Shown: positions 1 to 6,932, numbered from the stretch's first letter. The stretch is 16,740 nt of DNA from Streptomyces fulvoviolaceus (GCF_000718165.1 NZ_JOEY01000105.1:1-16740), one strand, 5' to 3'. Notes: generated from the letters alone by a model not told the origin. Translations and numbers: made by a program.

Positions 1-579
1 CACGATGCCGGCGGTGCCGTCGGTGGACGCCATGCCGGAGATCACCAGGTCGTAGCCGGCCTTCTCGATCGCCTTCGCCAGCACCAGCGAGGTACCGATC
101 GCGTCCGTGCCGTGCAGGTCGTCGTCCTCGACGTGGATCGCCTTGTCCGCGCCCATGGACAGCGCCTTGCGCAGCGCGTCCTTGGCGTCCTCCGGACCGA
201 CGGTGAGGACGGTCACCTCGACGTCGTCGTCGGAGTTCTCCGAGATCTGCAGCGCCTGCTCGACCGCGTACTCGTCCAGCTCGGAGAGCAGACCGTCCAC
301 GTCGTCCCGGTCGACGGTCAGGTCATCGGCGAAGTGCCGGTCGCCAGTGGCGGGTGTCATCGGGTTGCCGACTACGGGATGCGAGGTCGCGCAGAGGGAC
401 AGGACCAGGCGGCGCGCGTCGTACATCGCCGCGTGGATGTCGCGGCCGACCATCGCGTCACCGGTGCGGTACAGCCGAAAGACGTCGTCGTTGGGCAGCA
501 TGCGGTGCTCGACCACCACCTGGTCCGCGCGCTTGAGCCGGAACGGCCGGAGCAGAGGATCAGTGGGGACGGCGGTCAT
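1..579 (-). CDS. etfB: Chimeric electron transfer flavoprotein beta subunit, 3' end beyond window
   Basis: An uninterrupted frame runs from ATG at 579 off the left edge. From the internal Met at 360 it reads as actinobacterial ETF beta: MTPATGDRHFADDLTVDRDD, then SELDEYAVEQALQI, VTVLTVGPEDAKDALRKALS, MGADKAIHVEDDDLHGTD and VISGMASTDGTAGIV. ETF beta pairs with ETF alpha to carry electrons from flavin dehydrogenases to a membrane quinone reductase. Normal family members begin with about 14 extra residues, a first beta strand of the type IVVCVKYVPDATGDRHFAD. Here that strand is missing. In its place, 73 codons in the same frame derive from a flavin N-demethylase (separate entry). I chose 579 as start because GAGAGG lies 9 nt before it; I see no comparable ribosome site before 360. 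With its first strand missing, the protein may be non-functional, or it may use the appended segment. The ETF identity is secure; function is uncertain. Confidence 0.8.
   Translation of the reverse strand, partial: MTAVPTDPLLRPFRLKRADQVVVEHRMLPNDDVFRLYRTGDAMVGRDIHAAMYDARRLVLSLCATSHPVVGNPMTPATGDRHFADDLTVDRDDVDGLLSELDEYAVEQALQISENSDDDVEVTVLTVGPEDAKDALRKALSMGADKAIHVEDDDLHGTDAIGTSLVLAKAIEKAGYDLVISGMASTDGTAGIV
361..579 (-). pseudogene. Remnant of a DgcA/TMADH-like N-demethylase gene fused to etfB
   Basis: The 73 codons before the ETF part are scraps of a second copy of the gene at 11203-13251. The first 17 residues (MTAVPTDPLLRPFRLKR) match that gene's MTAANVDPLLEPFQLGR. Next comes ADQVVVEHRMLPNDD, matching about residues 604-618 (VDQVVVEQGTLPNDD). 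Then LYRTGDAMVGRDIHAAMYD and ARRLVLSL match the last ~27 residues. Nearly all of the catalytic barrel and nucleotide-binding domains is gone, in two internal deletions. The normal stop after the C-terminus is lost, so translation passes through CATSHPVVGNP into the ETF part. All junctions keep the frame. This suggests an ancestral demethylase-etfB order, as in demethylase/ETF gene sets, that collapsed by deletion. It could also be an assembly artefact. Confidence 0.75.
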
Positions 580-582
580 CGG

Positions 583-600
583 GACACCCCTCTCGGTGTC
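583..600 (-). promoter_or_regulatory. Hairpin presenting the Shine-Dalgarno of the chimeric gene in its loop
   Basis: On the minus strand the leader reads GACACC-GAGAGG-GGTGTC, a perfect 6-bp stem whose 6-nt loop is the ribosome binding site. It ends 3 nt before ATG 579. The leader of the intact relative (11185-11197) has the same design with a shorter stem. This could tune translation initiation, or be chance conservation of a duplicated leader. Confidence 0.45.
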
Positions 601-739
601 GCGTGGGGAGGCGCTGAACCAGGCCCGGGAGGTCGCTGGTGGATTCCCCGTTCGGGGGTGTCCGCGGCGGGTTGGAGACCATCGTGAGGCAGTGCGTCCG
701 GCCGGGACATCTACGGGCGATGGAGATCTGCGACCCTGA

Positions 740-757
740 TTTCCACAATTGTCGAAA
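740..757. promoter_or_regulatory. Operator-like inverted repeat, copy 1
   Basis: TTTCCACA-AT-TGTCGAAA has two 8-bp arms separated by 2 bp, with one mismatch between arms. It shares TGTCGAA with the perfect copy at 2128-2145. It lies about 160 bp upstream of the chimeric etfB start and about 305 bp upstream of the pucR-type start. The PucR-type regulator beside it is the natural candidate ligand (inference). Confidence 0.5.
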
Positions 758-985
758 GCCGCTCGAATGGCGAACAGCGGTATTCACCCTGAAACACAGG
801 GGTTACCGGGCGTCCCGTCCCGAGCGAGCCGCACGGGGAGCGGTCCGGTCGGCGGACGCCCCGATCGCGCCCCACAGTCGTGATTCTGCCGACCGGCGCG
901 GACGTCGGCGTACCGGGACAACCGTCGTCCGCGGGAACGTCGCGCGCTCGGAACCTCGACAGCAGTGTGAATTGTGCGGCTGTCC

Positions 986-1003
986 TTCATACACTTGTCG
1001 AAT
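986..1003. promoter_or_regulatory. Operator-like half-site, copy 2
   Basis: TTCATACA-CT-TGTCGAAT keeps the full right half-site TGTCGAA, but its left arm matches only in part (ACA retained). It ends 59 bp before the pucR-type start codon, a position suited to autoregulation. Confidence 0.4.
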
Positions 1004-1062
1004 CAGCCAGGTCCCCGGTTTTGAAGCCGGCTCGTGGCCGACGAAAGAGAAGGGAAGCCGCG

Positions 1063-2085
1063 ATGGAGCCGCTCGACATGCAGGCCGCGGTCGACGGTCT
1101 GGCGTCCGCGATCGACCTGTCGGTGCTCATCGAGGACCTGGATCAGCACCCCGTCTGGTGGAGCACCCGCGGCGCGGTCGACGGCACGCGGATGCGGACG
1201 ATCCTGGACCGGCACGTGGAGCCTGCCGCGGCCGCCGTCGTGCAACAGCTCAGGCTCGCGCAGGCCACCAAGCCGGTGCATGTGCCCGCCATACCCGAGG
1301 CCGATATGTGGGCGCGCTGGTGCATGCCCGTGCGGTTCGAGCGCCGGGCGCTGGGCTACCTGTGGGTGCTCGACCCCGACGGCACCATCACCGAGGACGA
1401 CCTGCCGGCGATCGTGGAGTGCGCGGACCTCGCCGCCGATGTGATGGCGAAGACCCGTCGGTCGGCCGATCAGCGGCATCAGCAGCGCGACGAGCTCATC
1501 CATCGCTTGCTGCACGCCCCGGACCAGGACGCCGCGCGGGAGCTCGTAAGCCTGGAGAACCTGCCGTCCGACGCGTGTGTGCAGGTCGAGGCACCGGCGT
1601 CGTCCGGGGGCTGGCCGCTGCCCGGCGCCATGAGCGCACACGTCGCGAGCAGTCGGGCGCGGGCCGCGACCAGCGGCGCACCCGTTCCCCTCGTCGAACT
1701 CGGCGAGGCGGCCCGCCGAGCGGCGGCCACCCGACAGGCCGCCGCGGCCGGCGCGCACCTGGACCCGGTGTCATGGGACGCCCTGGGAGCCTGGCGGTTC
1801 ATCGTGGAGGCTCCCGACTCCCTGACCGTCGCGCAGGTGCACCCGGGTGCCGAGGCACTCGCCGCCCAGCCACGCGACGACCTGATGACGACGGCACGGG
1901 TCGTCCTCGACCACGGCGGTGAAGTCACCGCCGCGGCCGATGTGTTGCACGTGCACCGCACCACGCTGTACTACCGCCTCAACCGGATCACCGAACTGAC
2001 CGGCATGGACCTGCGGTCCGGGTCCGGCCGGACCAGCCTGCAGCTCGCTCTGTGGCTGGCCTCCTATCGCGCCGTCGGTCAGTAG
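1063..2085 (+). CDS. PucR/CdaR-type transcriptional regulator
   Basis: A 340-residue regulator. The last ~69 residues form the PucR-type C-terminal helix-turn-helix: DDLMTTARVVLDHGGEVTAA, then ADVLHVHRTTLYYRLNRI around 292-309, then a SLQLALWLASYRA tail. The first ~145 residues (WARWCMPVRFERRALGYLWV, TITEDDLPAIVECADLAADV) look like the GAF-like sensory half of PucR proteins. The central part is short compared with many members. The start is ATG 1063 because AGAAGGGAAG lies just before it; the frame is open back to 880 but that sequence is not protein-like. PucR-family proteins usually control adjacent catabolic genes in response to substrate. Here the DAO/GMC genes follow in the same direction, and copies of one inverted-repeat motif lie both before this gene and before them. 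The effector is unknown. Confidence 0.88.
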   Translation: MEPLDMQAAVDGLASAIDLSVLIEDLDQHPVWWSTRGAVDGTRMRTILDRHVEPAAAAVVQQLRLAQATKPVHVPAIPEADMWARWCMPVRFERRALGYLWVLDPDGTITEDDLPAIVECADLAADVMAKTRRSADQRHQQRDELIHRLLHAPDQDAARELVSLENLPSDACVQVEAPASSGGWPLPGAMSAHVASSRARAATSGAPVPLVELGEAARRAAATRQAAAAGAHLDPVSWDALGAWRFIVEAPDSLTVAQVHPGAEALAAQPRDDLMTTARVVLDHGGEVTAAADVLHVHRTTLYYRLNRITELTGMDLRSGSGRTSLQLALWLASYRAVGQ

Positions 2086-2112
2086 ACGCCGCTCTCGGAC
2101 AGCTCTCCGCCC

Positions 2113-2128
2113 GGCGTCAGGGGACGCC
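2113..2128 (+). terminator. Short hairpin after the pucR-type gene, possible terminator
   Basis: GGCGTC-AGGG-GACGCC forms a perfect 6-bp stem with a 4-nt loop, 28 bp after the stop codon. No U-run follows, as is common in high-GC actinomycetes. Its 5' arm can instead pair with GACGCCG at 2085-2091 at the stop codon, so two exclusive folds exist. The 3' arm abuts the operator at 2128-2145. Confidence 0.4.
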
Positions 2129-2145
2129 TTCGACACATGTCGAAG
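2128..2145. promoter_or_regulatory. Perfect operator-like inverted repeat, copy 3
   Basis: CTTCGACA-CA-TGTCGAAG is a perfect inverted repeat of 8-bp arms with a 2-bp spacer. It ends 84 bp upstream of the ATG of the FAD oxidoreductase at 2230, in the only intergenic gap before the DAO/GMC unit. It is the best copy of the motif seen in this window. Confidence 0.6.
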
Positions 2146-2229
2146 ACCGGCGGCATCTCTCCTCGCCCACGTGGATGCGGCCGCTGACCAGCGCAACCTA
2201 CGGTCGGCGCACTGGCTTAGGAGGCGGAG

Positions 2230-3393
2230 ATGAGAACGGACATTGTCGTCATCGGTGGCGGTGCGATCGGCGCGGCTGTCGCTTACTACACCAAGCTCCT
2301 CGATCCGAGCGCCGAGATCGTCGTGGTCGAACGCGATCCCCGCTACGAGCTGGCGTCCACCCCCCGCGCCTCCGGCGGTGTGCGGCGCCTGTTCCACCTG
2401 CAGGAGAACATCGAACTGTCGCAGTACAGCATCGACTTCTTCGAGGACTTCCCAGGGACGATGGCCGTCGACGGGATCGACGCCGAGATCGGCTTCAAGA
2501 AGAACGGCTACCTCTTCATCGTGCCGCCCTCGGACCGGGCCGCGCTGCAGAGGAACTTCGAGATCCAGCTGGAACTGGGCTGCAACGTCGTATGGCTCGA
2601 GCCGGACGAGCTGAAGCAGAAGTTTCCGTCCATGTACGTCGACGATCTGGGCTGCGCGGTGCACTCCCCCGACGACGGCTGGCTCGACCCGCACAGCGTC
2701 CTGATGGGCTTCCGGAACAAGGCGAAGGCGCTCGGCGCGGAGTTCCTGGCGGACGAGGTGACCGGACTGATCCGCGAGGGCGACCACGTCACGACCGCCG
2801 TACTCAAGTCCGGCCGTCGGCTCTCGGCCGCCCAGTTCGTGAACGCGGCCGGCGCCTGGGCGAAGGACATCTGCGCGATGCTCGGCGTCAAGGTGCCCAT
2901 CGAGCCCCTGCGGCGCTTCGAGCACTACTTCGAGGCGCAGGACCCGATCGAGCCGCTGCCCTACCTCAAGGACACCCAGCGCCTCGCATTCCGCCCCGAG
3001 GGCGGCGGCTACTCCGGCGGCGTGCCCACCCTCGACGAACCGCGCGGCTACAACTTCGACGTCGACCGTGCCTACTTCGAGAACGCCGTCTGGCCCGCGC
3101 TCGCCCACCGCTTCCCGCAGTTCGAGCGCACCCGCTGCACCAGCACGCTGCCGGGTCTGTACGACCAGAACGACTTCGACGGCAACGTCGTCATCGGCCC
3201 CGGCGCCGACGGCCTCGCCAACTTCCACATGCTCGCCGGCTTCTCCGGCCATGGCCTCATGCACGCCCCCGGATGCGGCCGCGCGATGGCCGAGCTGCTG
3301 GTCAAGGGCTCGTACCAGACCATCGACCTCACCCGTCTCGGCTGGCAGCGCCTCATCGACGGGACACCGCTGCGCGAACAGGGGATCATCTAG
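2230..3393 (+). CDS. FAD-dependent oxidoreductase, DAO/sarcosine-oxidase-beta-like family
   Basis: A 387-residue flavoenzyme. The N-terminus has the dinucleotide-binding motif VVIGGGAIGAAVAYY (GGGAIG at 9-14), followed by the acidic strand end EIVVVERD. TPRASGGVRRLFHLQENIEL and the C-terminal MLAGFSGHGLMHAPGCGRAM motif are typical of DAO-fold amine oxidoreductases such as SoxB/FOXRED1/DadA relatives. These enzymes oxidise the C-N bond of N-methyl or secondary amino acids such as sarcosine or hydroxyproline. The exact substrate cannot be called. ATG 2230 is preceded by AGGAGG at 5 nt spacing, the strongest ribosome site in the window. The GMC gene follows after 13 bp, so the two are probably co-transcribed. 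Length is normal for single-domain members. Confidence 0.85.
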   Translation: MRTDIVVIGGGAIGAAVAYYTKLLDPSAEIVVVERDPRYELASTPRASGGVRRLFHLQENIELSQYSIDFFEDFPGTMAVDGIDAEIGFKKNGYLFIVPPSDRAALQRNFEIQLELGCNVVWLEPDELKQKFPSMYVDDLGCAVHSPDDGWLDPHSVLMGFRNKAKALGAEFLADEVTGLIREGDHVTTAVLKSGRRLSAAQFVNAAGAWAKDICAMLGVKVPIEPLRRFEHYFEAQDPIEPLPYLKDTQRLAFRPEGGGYSGGVPTLDEPRGYNFDVDRAYFENAVWPALAHRFPQFERTRCTSTLPGLYDQNDFDGNVVIGPGADGLANFHMLAGFSGHGLMHAPGCGRAMAELLVKGSYQTIDLTRLGWQRLIDGTPLREQGII

Positions 3394-3406
3394 GGAGTCG
3401 GTGGCG

Positions 3407-5053
3407 ATGAGCACGAAGTTCGACTACGTCGTCGTCGGCGCCGGTTCCTCCGGCTGCATCGTGGCCGCCCGCCTCACCGAGGACCCCTCCGTCAGGGTCC
3501 TGCTGGTGGAGGCCGGAGGCTCGGACCGCAGCGTGTTCATCACGATGCCGGGCGGCCTGCCCTTCGTGTACCAGAACAGGCGGATCGGCTGGGGCTACCG
3601 GTCCGGGCCGGAGCCGTACCTGCACGGCAAGCTGATCGACGAGAAGGCGGGCAGGATCATCGGCGGCTCGTCGTCGATCAACGCCATGATCTTCAATCGC
3701 GGCAACCCGATGGACTACGAGGGCTGGGCCGCGGACGGTCTCAAGGACTGGGACTACGCCCGCTGTCTGCCGTACTTCCGCAAGATGGAGACGTTCGAGG
3801 ACGGACCGGACGAGTGGCGTGGCGGCGACGGCCCCCTGCGCATCAGCCGCGCCAGGGCCGCCCACCAGCTGTACGACGCCTTTCTGCGCGGCGGCGAGCA
3901 GGCCGGGTTCGAGGTCACCCCGGACCACAACGGCTACCGACAGGAGGGGCTGCACATCGCGCAGTCCTTCATCCACGACGGCGTCCGATGGAGCGCATCG
4001 CGCGCTTACCTGCGCCCCGCGATACACCGACCGAACCTCACGGTGCTGCCGAAAGCCCTGGTGACGCGCATCCTCGTCGAGCACGGCAGCGCCGTCGGAA
4101 TCGAGCTCGCCGGCCCGGACGGCCCGCGCCGGGTCACCTGCGAACGCGAGGTGATCCTGTGCGCGGGCGCGGTCAACACGCCCAAGCTGCTCCTTCTCTC
4201 CGGCCTCGGTCCGGCCGACGACCTGCGCGAGGTCGGCGTGGACGTGGTCGCGGACATCCCCGGCGTGGGCCGCAACCTGCAGAACCACCCCGGCGTGGAC
4301 ATCCAGTTCGGCACCCGTTACGAGGACTCCCTCACCGCACAGCTCACCCTGCTCGGCCGGGCCCGGCTGGGCGCCGAGTGGCTGCTGCTGCGCAAGGGCC
4401 TGGGCACCACCAACTTCTTCGAGACCGGCGCCTTCCTGCCCACTCGCGACGACGTGGGCTTTCCCAACATGCAGTACGAATTCCTGCCGCTCACCCGGCA
4501 GTTGAAAAACGGCAAGCTGGTCCCGGTGCCCGGCTTCCAGTTCTGGATGGACCTCTCGCGCCCCGACAGCCGCGGCTACGTCAAACTCCGCTCGAAGGAC
4601 CCGGCGCACGCTCCGCTGACCGTATTCCGCCACTACGAGTCACGTCAGGACCTCAAGGACATGATCGACGGTATCCGGCTGGTCCGGGAACGGCTGGTCC
4701 GCCAGCCGGCCTGGCGGAAGTTCCGCCCCCAGGAACTCAGCCCCGGCCCGGACACGAAGACCGACAGCGACCTCGAGGCGTTCGTCCGCAAGGCCACCGG
4801 CACGTCCTACCACCCGTCCGGCACCTGCCGGATGGGCGTCGACCCGGACGCCGTCGTCGACGGCGAGGGCAGGGTCAACGCGGTGCCGGGCCTGCGCATC
4901 GCCGACGCGTCGATCATGCCCAGGATCGTCACCGGCAACCTGAACGCGCCGGTGATGATGATGGCCGAGAAGATCGCGGACCGGATCCGCGGCAGAAAGC
5001 CGCTCCCCCCGTCTAACGCGGTCTACTACCGAACGGGCCCGGCGACGGGGTGA
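3407..5053 (+). CDS. GMC-family oxidoreductase (choline-dehydrogenase-like)
   Basis: A 548-residue flavoprotein. FAD-binding DYVVVGAGSSG is at 6-16, the GMC signature GGSSSINAMIFNRGN at about 86-100, and the second signature GAVNTPKLLLLSGLGP near 253-268. The active-site pair is in SYHPSGTCRMG (His469) and TGNLNAPVMMMAEKIAD (Asn513). GMC enzymes oxidise alcohols to aldehydes or ketones; BetA (choline) and alkanol dehydrogenases are close relatives. ATG 3407 was chosen with GGGAG 9 nt before it; an in-frame GTG at 3401 sits too near that site. It begins 13 bp after the FAD oxidoreductase, which suggests joint action on a hydroxylated and N-substituted substrate, or on two steps of one pathway. 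The substrate is not determined. I see no signal peptide, so it is cytoplasmic or membrane-associated. Confidence 0.9.
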   Translation: MSTKFDYVVVGAGSSGCIVAARLTEDPSVRVLLVEAGGSDRSVFITMPGGLPFVYQNRRIGWGYRSGPEPYLHGKLIDEKAGRIIGGSSSINAMIFNRGNPMDYEGWAADGLKDWDYARCLPYFRKMETFEDGPDEWRGGDGPLRISRARAAHQLYDAFLRGGEQAGFEVTPDHNGYRQEGLHIAQSFIHDGVRWSASRAYLRPAIHRPNLTVLPKALVTRILVEHGSAVGIELAGPDGPRRVTCEREVILCAGAVNTPKLLLLSGLGPADDLREVGVDVVADIPGVGRNLQNHPGVDIQFGTRYEDSLTAQLTLLGRARLGAEWLLLRKGLGTTNFFETGAFLPTRDDVGFPNMQYEFLPLTRQLKNGKLVPVPGFQFWMDLSRPDSRGYVKLRSKDPAHAPLTVFRHYESRQDLKDMIDGIRLVRERLVRQPAWRKFRPQELSPGPDTKTDSDLEAFVRKATGTSYHPSGTCRMGVDPDAVVDGEGRVNAVPGLRIADASIMPRIVTGNLNAPVMMMAEKIADRIRGRKPLPPSNAVYYRTGPATG

Positions 5054-5139
5054 CGGGCGAGGGCTCATCGTCCCGCCCGACCGCAGCGTCCCGCCGCCCT
5101 TCCCCGGCCCGCCCACAGCCCGCAGGAATCCGTGCAATC

Positions 5140-6537
5140 GTGACCACCCCTGGCCCCACATCACCCCACACCGGCAGTTTCGTCGTCATCGGCGAGACCA
5201 ATCTCGCGCGACGCGTCTGCGCTTCGCTCACAGCACGTCAGCACTCGGTCAGCCATCTGTTCGAGCCCCGCGACGACCAGTTGCGCACCGCCCTGCGCGA
5301 CCAGCCCCACGGCGTGGCCGTCCTCCTGCACAACGATGTGGCCGCCCTGCGCTGCGCCTTGGCCGTCGCGCACATCTCGCCCAAGGTCCCCATCGTCGCC
5401 ACGGTCTTCGACCGCACCGTGGCGGACGAACTCACCCGCCTGCTGCCGCAGTGCAACGTGACATCTCCGGCAGACCTCGCCGCGCCCACCCTGGCCGGGC
5501 CCTGCGCCGATCCGTCGGTCCTGGCCCTGCACCGCCGCGGGCACCGGACAGAAGCCGTCCGGATACGGCACGAGCAACCCTGCGCGGAGGACTGGCACCC
5601 ACGTCGGCAGCGAAGGCGGCGCCTCCACCTGGGGAACATGGCCGGCCAACTGCGCCCGCACGACGGGGGAACCCGGCTCCTGGTCATCGGTCTGCTCGGC
5701 CTCCTCGCCGTTCTGCTCGGCGACTGGACCTGGCTCGTCGGCCACGGCCATCACCCGGCCGAGGCCTTCTTCCACGCAGCGCGCGTCGTCGCCGCCGTGG
5801 GACCTGCGACGGCCCCGGCCGAGGCCCACGGCTACCAGGTCATGGCCGGTGCGGCCATGCTGGCCACACTCGTCTTCAGCGCCCTGTTCACGGCCGGCGT
5901 CATCGAGCACATGCTCGGCCCGAAGCTCATCGGTCTCATCGGCCCCCGCACGCTGCCACGCTCCGGCCATGTGATCGTCGTCGGCATGGGGCAGGTGGGC
6001 ATCCGGCTCTGTGTCGAACTGCGGCGCCTCGGCATTCCGGTCGTGGGTGTGGAACGCGATCCCCACGCCGAGGCCGCCCGGCTCGCCCGTGCTCTCGGCA
6101 TCCCCGTCCTGGCAGGCCACGGCGAGGACCGAGCCGTACTGGAGAAGCTGCGCCTCGGCCAGGCCCGGGCCCTGGCCGCAGTGGGTTCCGACGACCTCGA
6201 CAACATCGCCGTCGCGATCGCCGCACACGGCGTGGCTCCCACCACACCGCTCGTCATCAGGGCGGGCGAACACGAAGCCATCGCGGAGACCCGGTCCCTG
6301 CTGCCCATGGGCACCATCAGGGATGTCACCAGTCTGGCCGCCGCCTACGTCCTCGCCCACCTTCTGCGGGAGCCGGCGGTGGCCGTTGTCGCACACAGGC
6401 AGGACGTCTATCTGCAAACGCCGGACGAGAACTTCATCCCATGGCCCCTAACGGCGCACGGACACTGCCGTCATCGCACTTCGGACCCCTCGCCCCCTGG
6501 GCCGGTCTGGCGGTCCTCGTCGGCTGGGTGGCCCTGA
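5140..6537 (+). CDS. Two-RCK (TrkA-N) potassium-channel-like protein with altered C-terminus
   Basis: About 465 residues from GTG 5140. An N-terminal Rossmann/RCK domain (SFVVIGETNLARRV) precedes a membrane part: a helix near 178-196 (LLVIGLLGLLAVLLGDW), a pore-loop-like stretch VVAAVGPATAPAE, and a second helix (MLATLVFSALFTAGVIEHML). A second RCK domain follows (HVIVVGMGQVGIRLCVELRR, VVGVERDPHAEA, ALAAVGSDDLDNIAVAI). The order RCK-2TM-RCK fits actinobacterial channel-like NAD-binding proteins for cation flux. The usual filter TVGYGD is replaced by AVGPAT. The frame opens at 5050 (GTG, 4-bp overlap with the GMC stop), but those 30 residues are Ser/Pro/Arg-rich filler. After TPDENFIPWPL the last ~30 residues look random and overlap transporter scraps in another frame, so the native end is probably lost. 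Its function looks unrelated to the catabolic genes. Confidence 0.72.
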   Translation: MTTPGPTSPHTGSFVVIGETNLARRVCASLTARQHSVSHLFEPRDDQLRTALRDQPHGVAVLLHNDVAALRCALAVAHISPKVPIVATVFDRTVADELTRLLPQCNVTSPADLAAPTLAGPCADPSVLALHRRGHRTEAVRIRHEQPCAEDWHPRRQRRRRLHLGNMAGQLRPHDGGTRLLVIGLLGLLAVLLGDWTWLVGHGHHPAEAFFHAARVVAAVGPATAPAEAHGYQVMAGAAMLATLVFSALFTAGVIEHMLGPKLIGLIGPRTLPRSGHVIVVGMGQVGIRLCVELRRLGIPVVGVERDPHAEAARLARALGIPVLAGHGEDRAVLEKLRLGQARALAAVGSDDLDNIAVAIAAHGVAPTTPLVIRAGEHEAIAETRSLLPMGTIRDVTSLAAAYVLAHLLREPAVAVVAHRQDVYLQTPDENFIPWPLTAHGHCRHRTSDPSPPGPVWRSSSAGWP

Positions 6538-6573
6538 CCAGGGCGGCCTATCGGTTGGCCAAGACCGAAAACC
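6465..6573 (+). pseudogene. C-terminal scrap of an ABC-2 type permease
   Basis: In frame 3 this stretch reads LPSSHFGPLAPWAGLAVLVG then WVALTRAAYRLAKTE. That resembles the last transmembrane helix and short charged tail typical of actinobacterial ABC-2 export permeases. Nothing upstream in this frame belongs to such a protein, because the potassium-channel gene occupies it. It is a remnant left by a deletion. The resemblance is from memory of the family and rests on one helix, so confidence is moderate. Confidence 0.5.
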
Positions 6574-6789
6574 CGCCCCGACCTGCCCCTCGTCGTACTG
6601 CTCGGCATGATCGCCGCGACGGTCCTGCCGCTACGGTGGCGCCGCCAGGCACCCGTGGCCGTGCCCACCACCCCGTACAACCTGGCGCTGGAGGATCGGG
6701 CAGCCCGTACGGAGGTCGAGCGGGAACAACGCGAGCACCTCACCGCGGCCGCCGTACGCTACCGCGTCGCCCGCGAGATGCACGACATC
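6574..6789 (+). pseudogene. Remnant of a NarL-type sensor histidine kinase
   Basis: In frame 1, RPDLPLVVLLGMIAATVLPL and RWRRQAPVAV are a typical transmembrane start of these kinases. Most of the membrane region is then missing. The helix ALEDRAARTEVEREQREHLT follows, and RYRVAREMHDI carries the HisKA_3 phospho-acceptor H-box. Everything after the H-box (dimerisation helix 2 and the ATPase domain) is gone, and the sequence switches frame into a LuxR-type helix-turn-helix. It is non-functional as a kinase. Together with the ABC-2 scrap before it and the regulator scrap after it, it outlines a former ABC exporter/two-component cluster. Confidence 0.68.
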
Positions 6790-6932
6790 ACGAGGTCGTG
6801 CTCGCCGTCGCCAACGGCTGGACCAACACCAAGATCGCCGAACGCCTCATCCTGGCCAAGTCCACGATGAAGACACACCTCAGCCGCGTCCTCGCCGAGC
6901 CCGGTGCGGGACCGGTCCGGCCCCGCGCCTGA
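6789..6932 (+). pseudogene. C-terminal LuxR-type helix-turn-helix scrap of a response regulator
   Basis: In frame 3, HEVVLAVANGWTNTKIAERL then ILAKSTMKTHLSRVLAE matches the standard NarL/LuxR DNA-binding domain (EVL..VA.G..N.EIA..L..S..TVK.H..R.L). The receiver domain with its phospho-acceptor Asp is absent. The scrap begins exactly where the kinase scrap ends after its H-box, so one deletion probably joined the two genes. It runs on through PGAGPVRPRA to a stop at 6930-6932. Confidence 0.68.

Larger units (their letters stand above)
601..1062. other. Divergent intergenic region between chimeric etfB and the pucR-type gene
   Basis: This stretch of about 460 bp lies between two divergently read genes. 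I find no convincing gene in it; the frames crossing it are short or arginine/proline-rich shadows. It is less GC-extreme than the flanking genes and holds two copies of an inverted-repeat-like motif (740-757 and 986-1003). I could not identify clear -35/-10 boxes by eye. Confidence 0.6.

Noticed and set aside
560..787. 75-residue minus-strand frame upstream of the etfB chimera
   Set aside because: It overlaps the ribosome site and start of the chimera in another frame and has no recognisable motif. A leader peptide cannot be supported.
639..1922. 427-residue plus-strand frame starting in the intergenic region and overlapping the PucR-type gene
   Set aside because: The composition is Arg/Gly/Pro-rich with no domain, while the overlapping frame has a convincing PucR helix-turn-helix.
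1771..3414. 547-residue minus-strand open frame opposite the PucR-type and DAO genes
   Set aside because: Antisense shadow with valine/glycine/arginine-rich low-complexity sequence spanning an intergenic gap and an operator site.
5050..5139. GTG 5050 as start of the channel-like gene (4-bp overlap with the GMC stop)
   Set aside because: The 30 added residues are Ser/Pro/Arg-rich and no good ribosome site precedes it. GTG 5140 was preferred, though coupling through the overlap remains possible.
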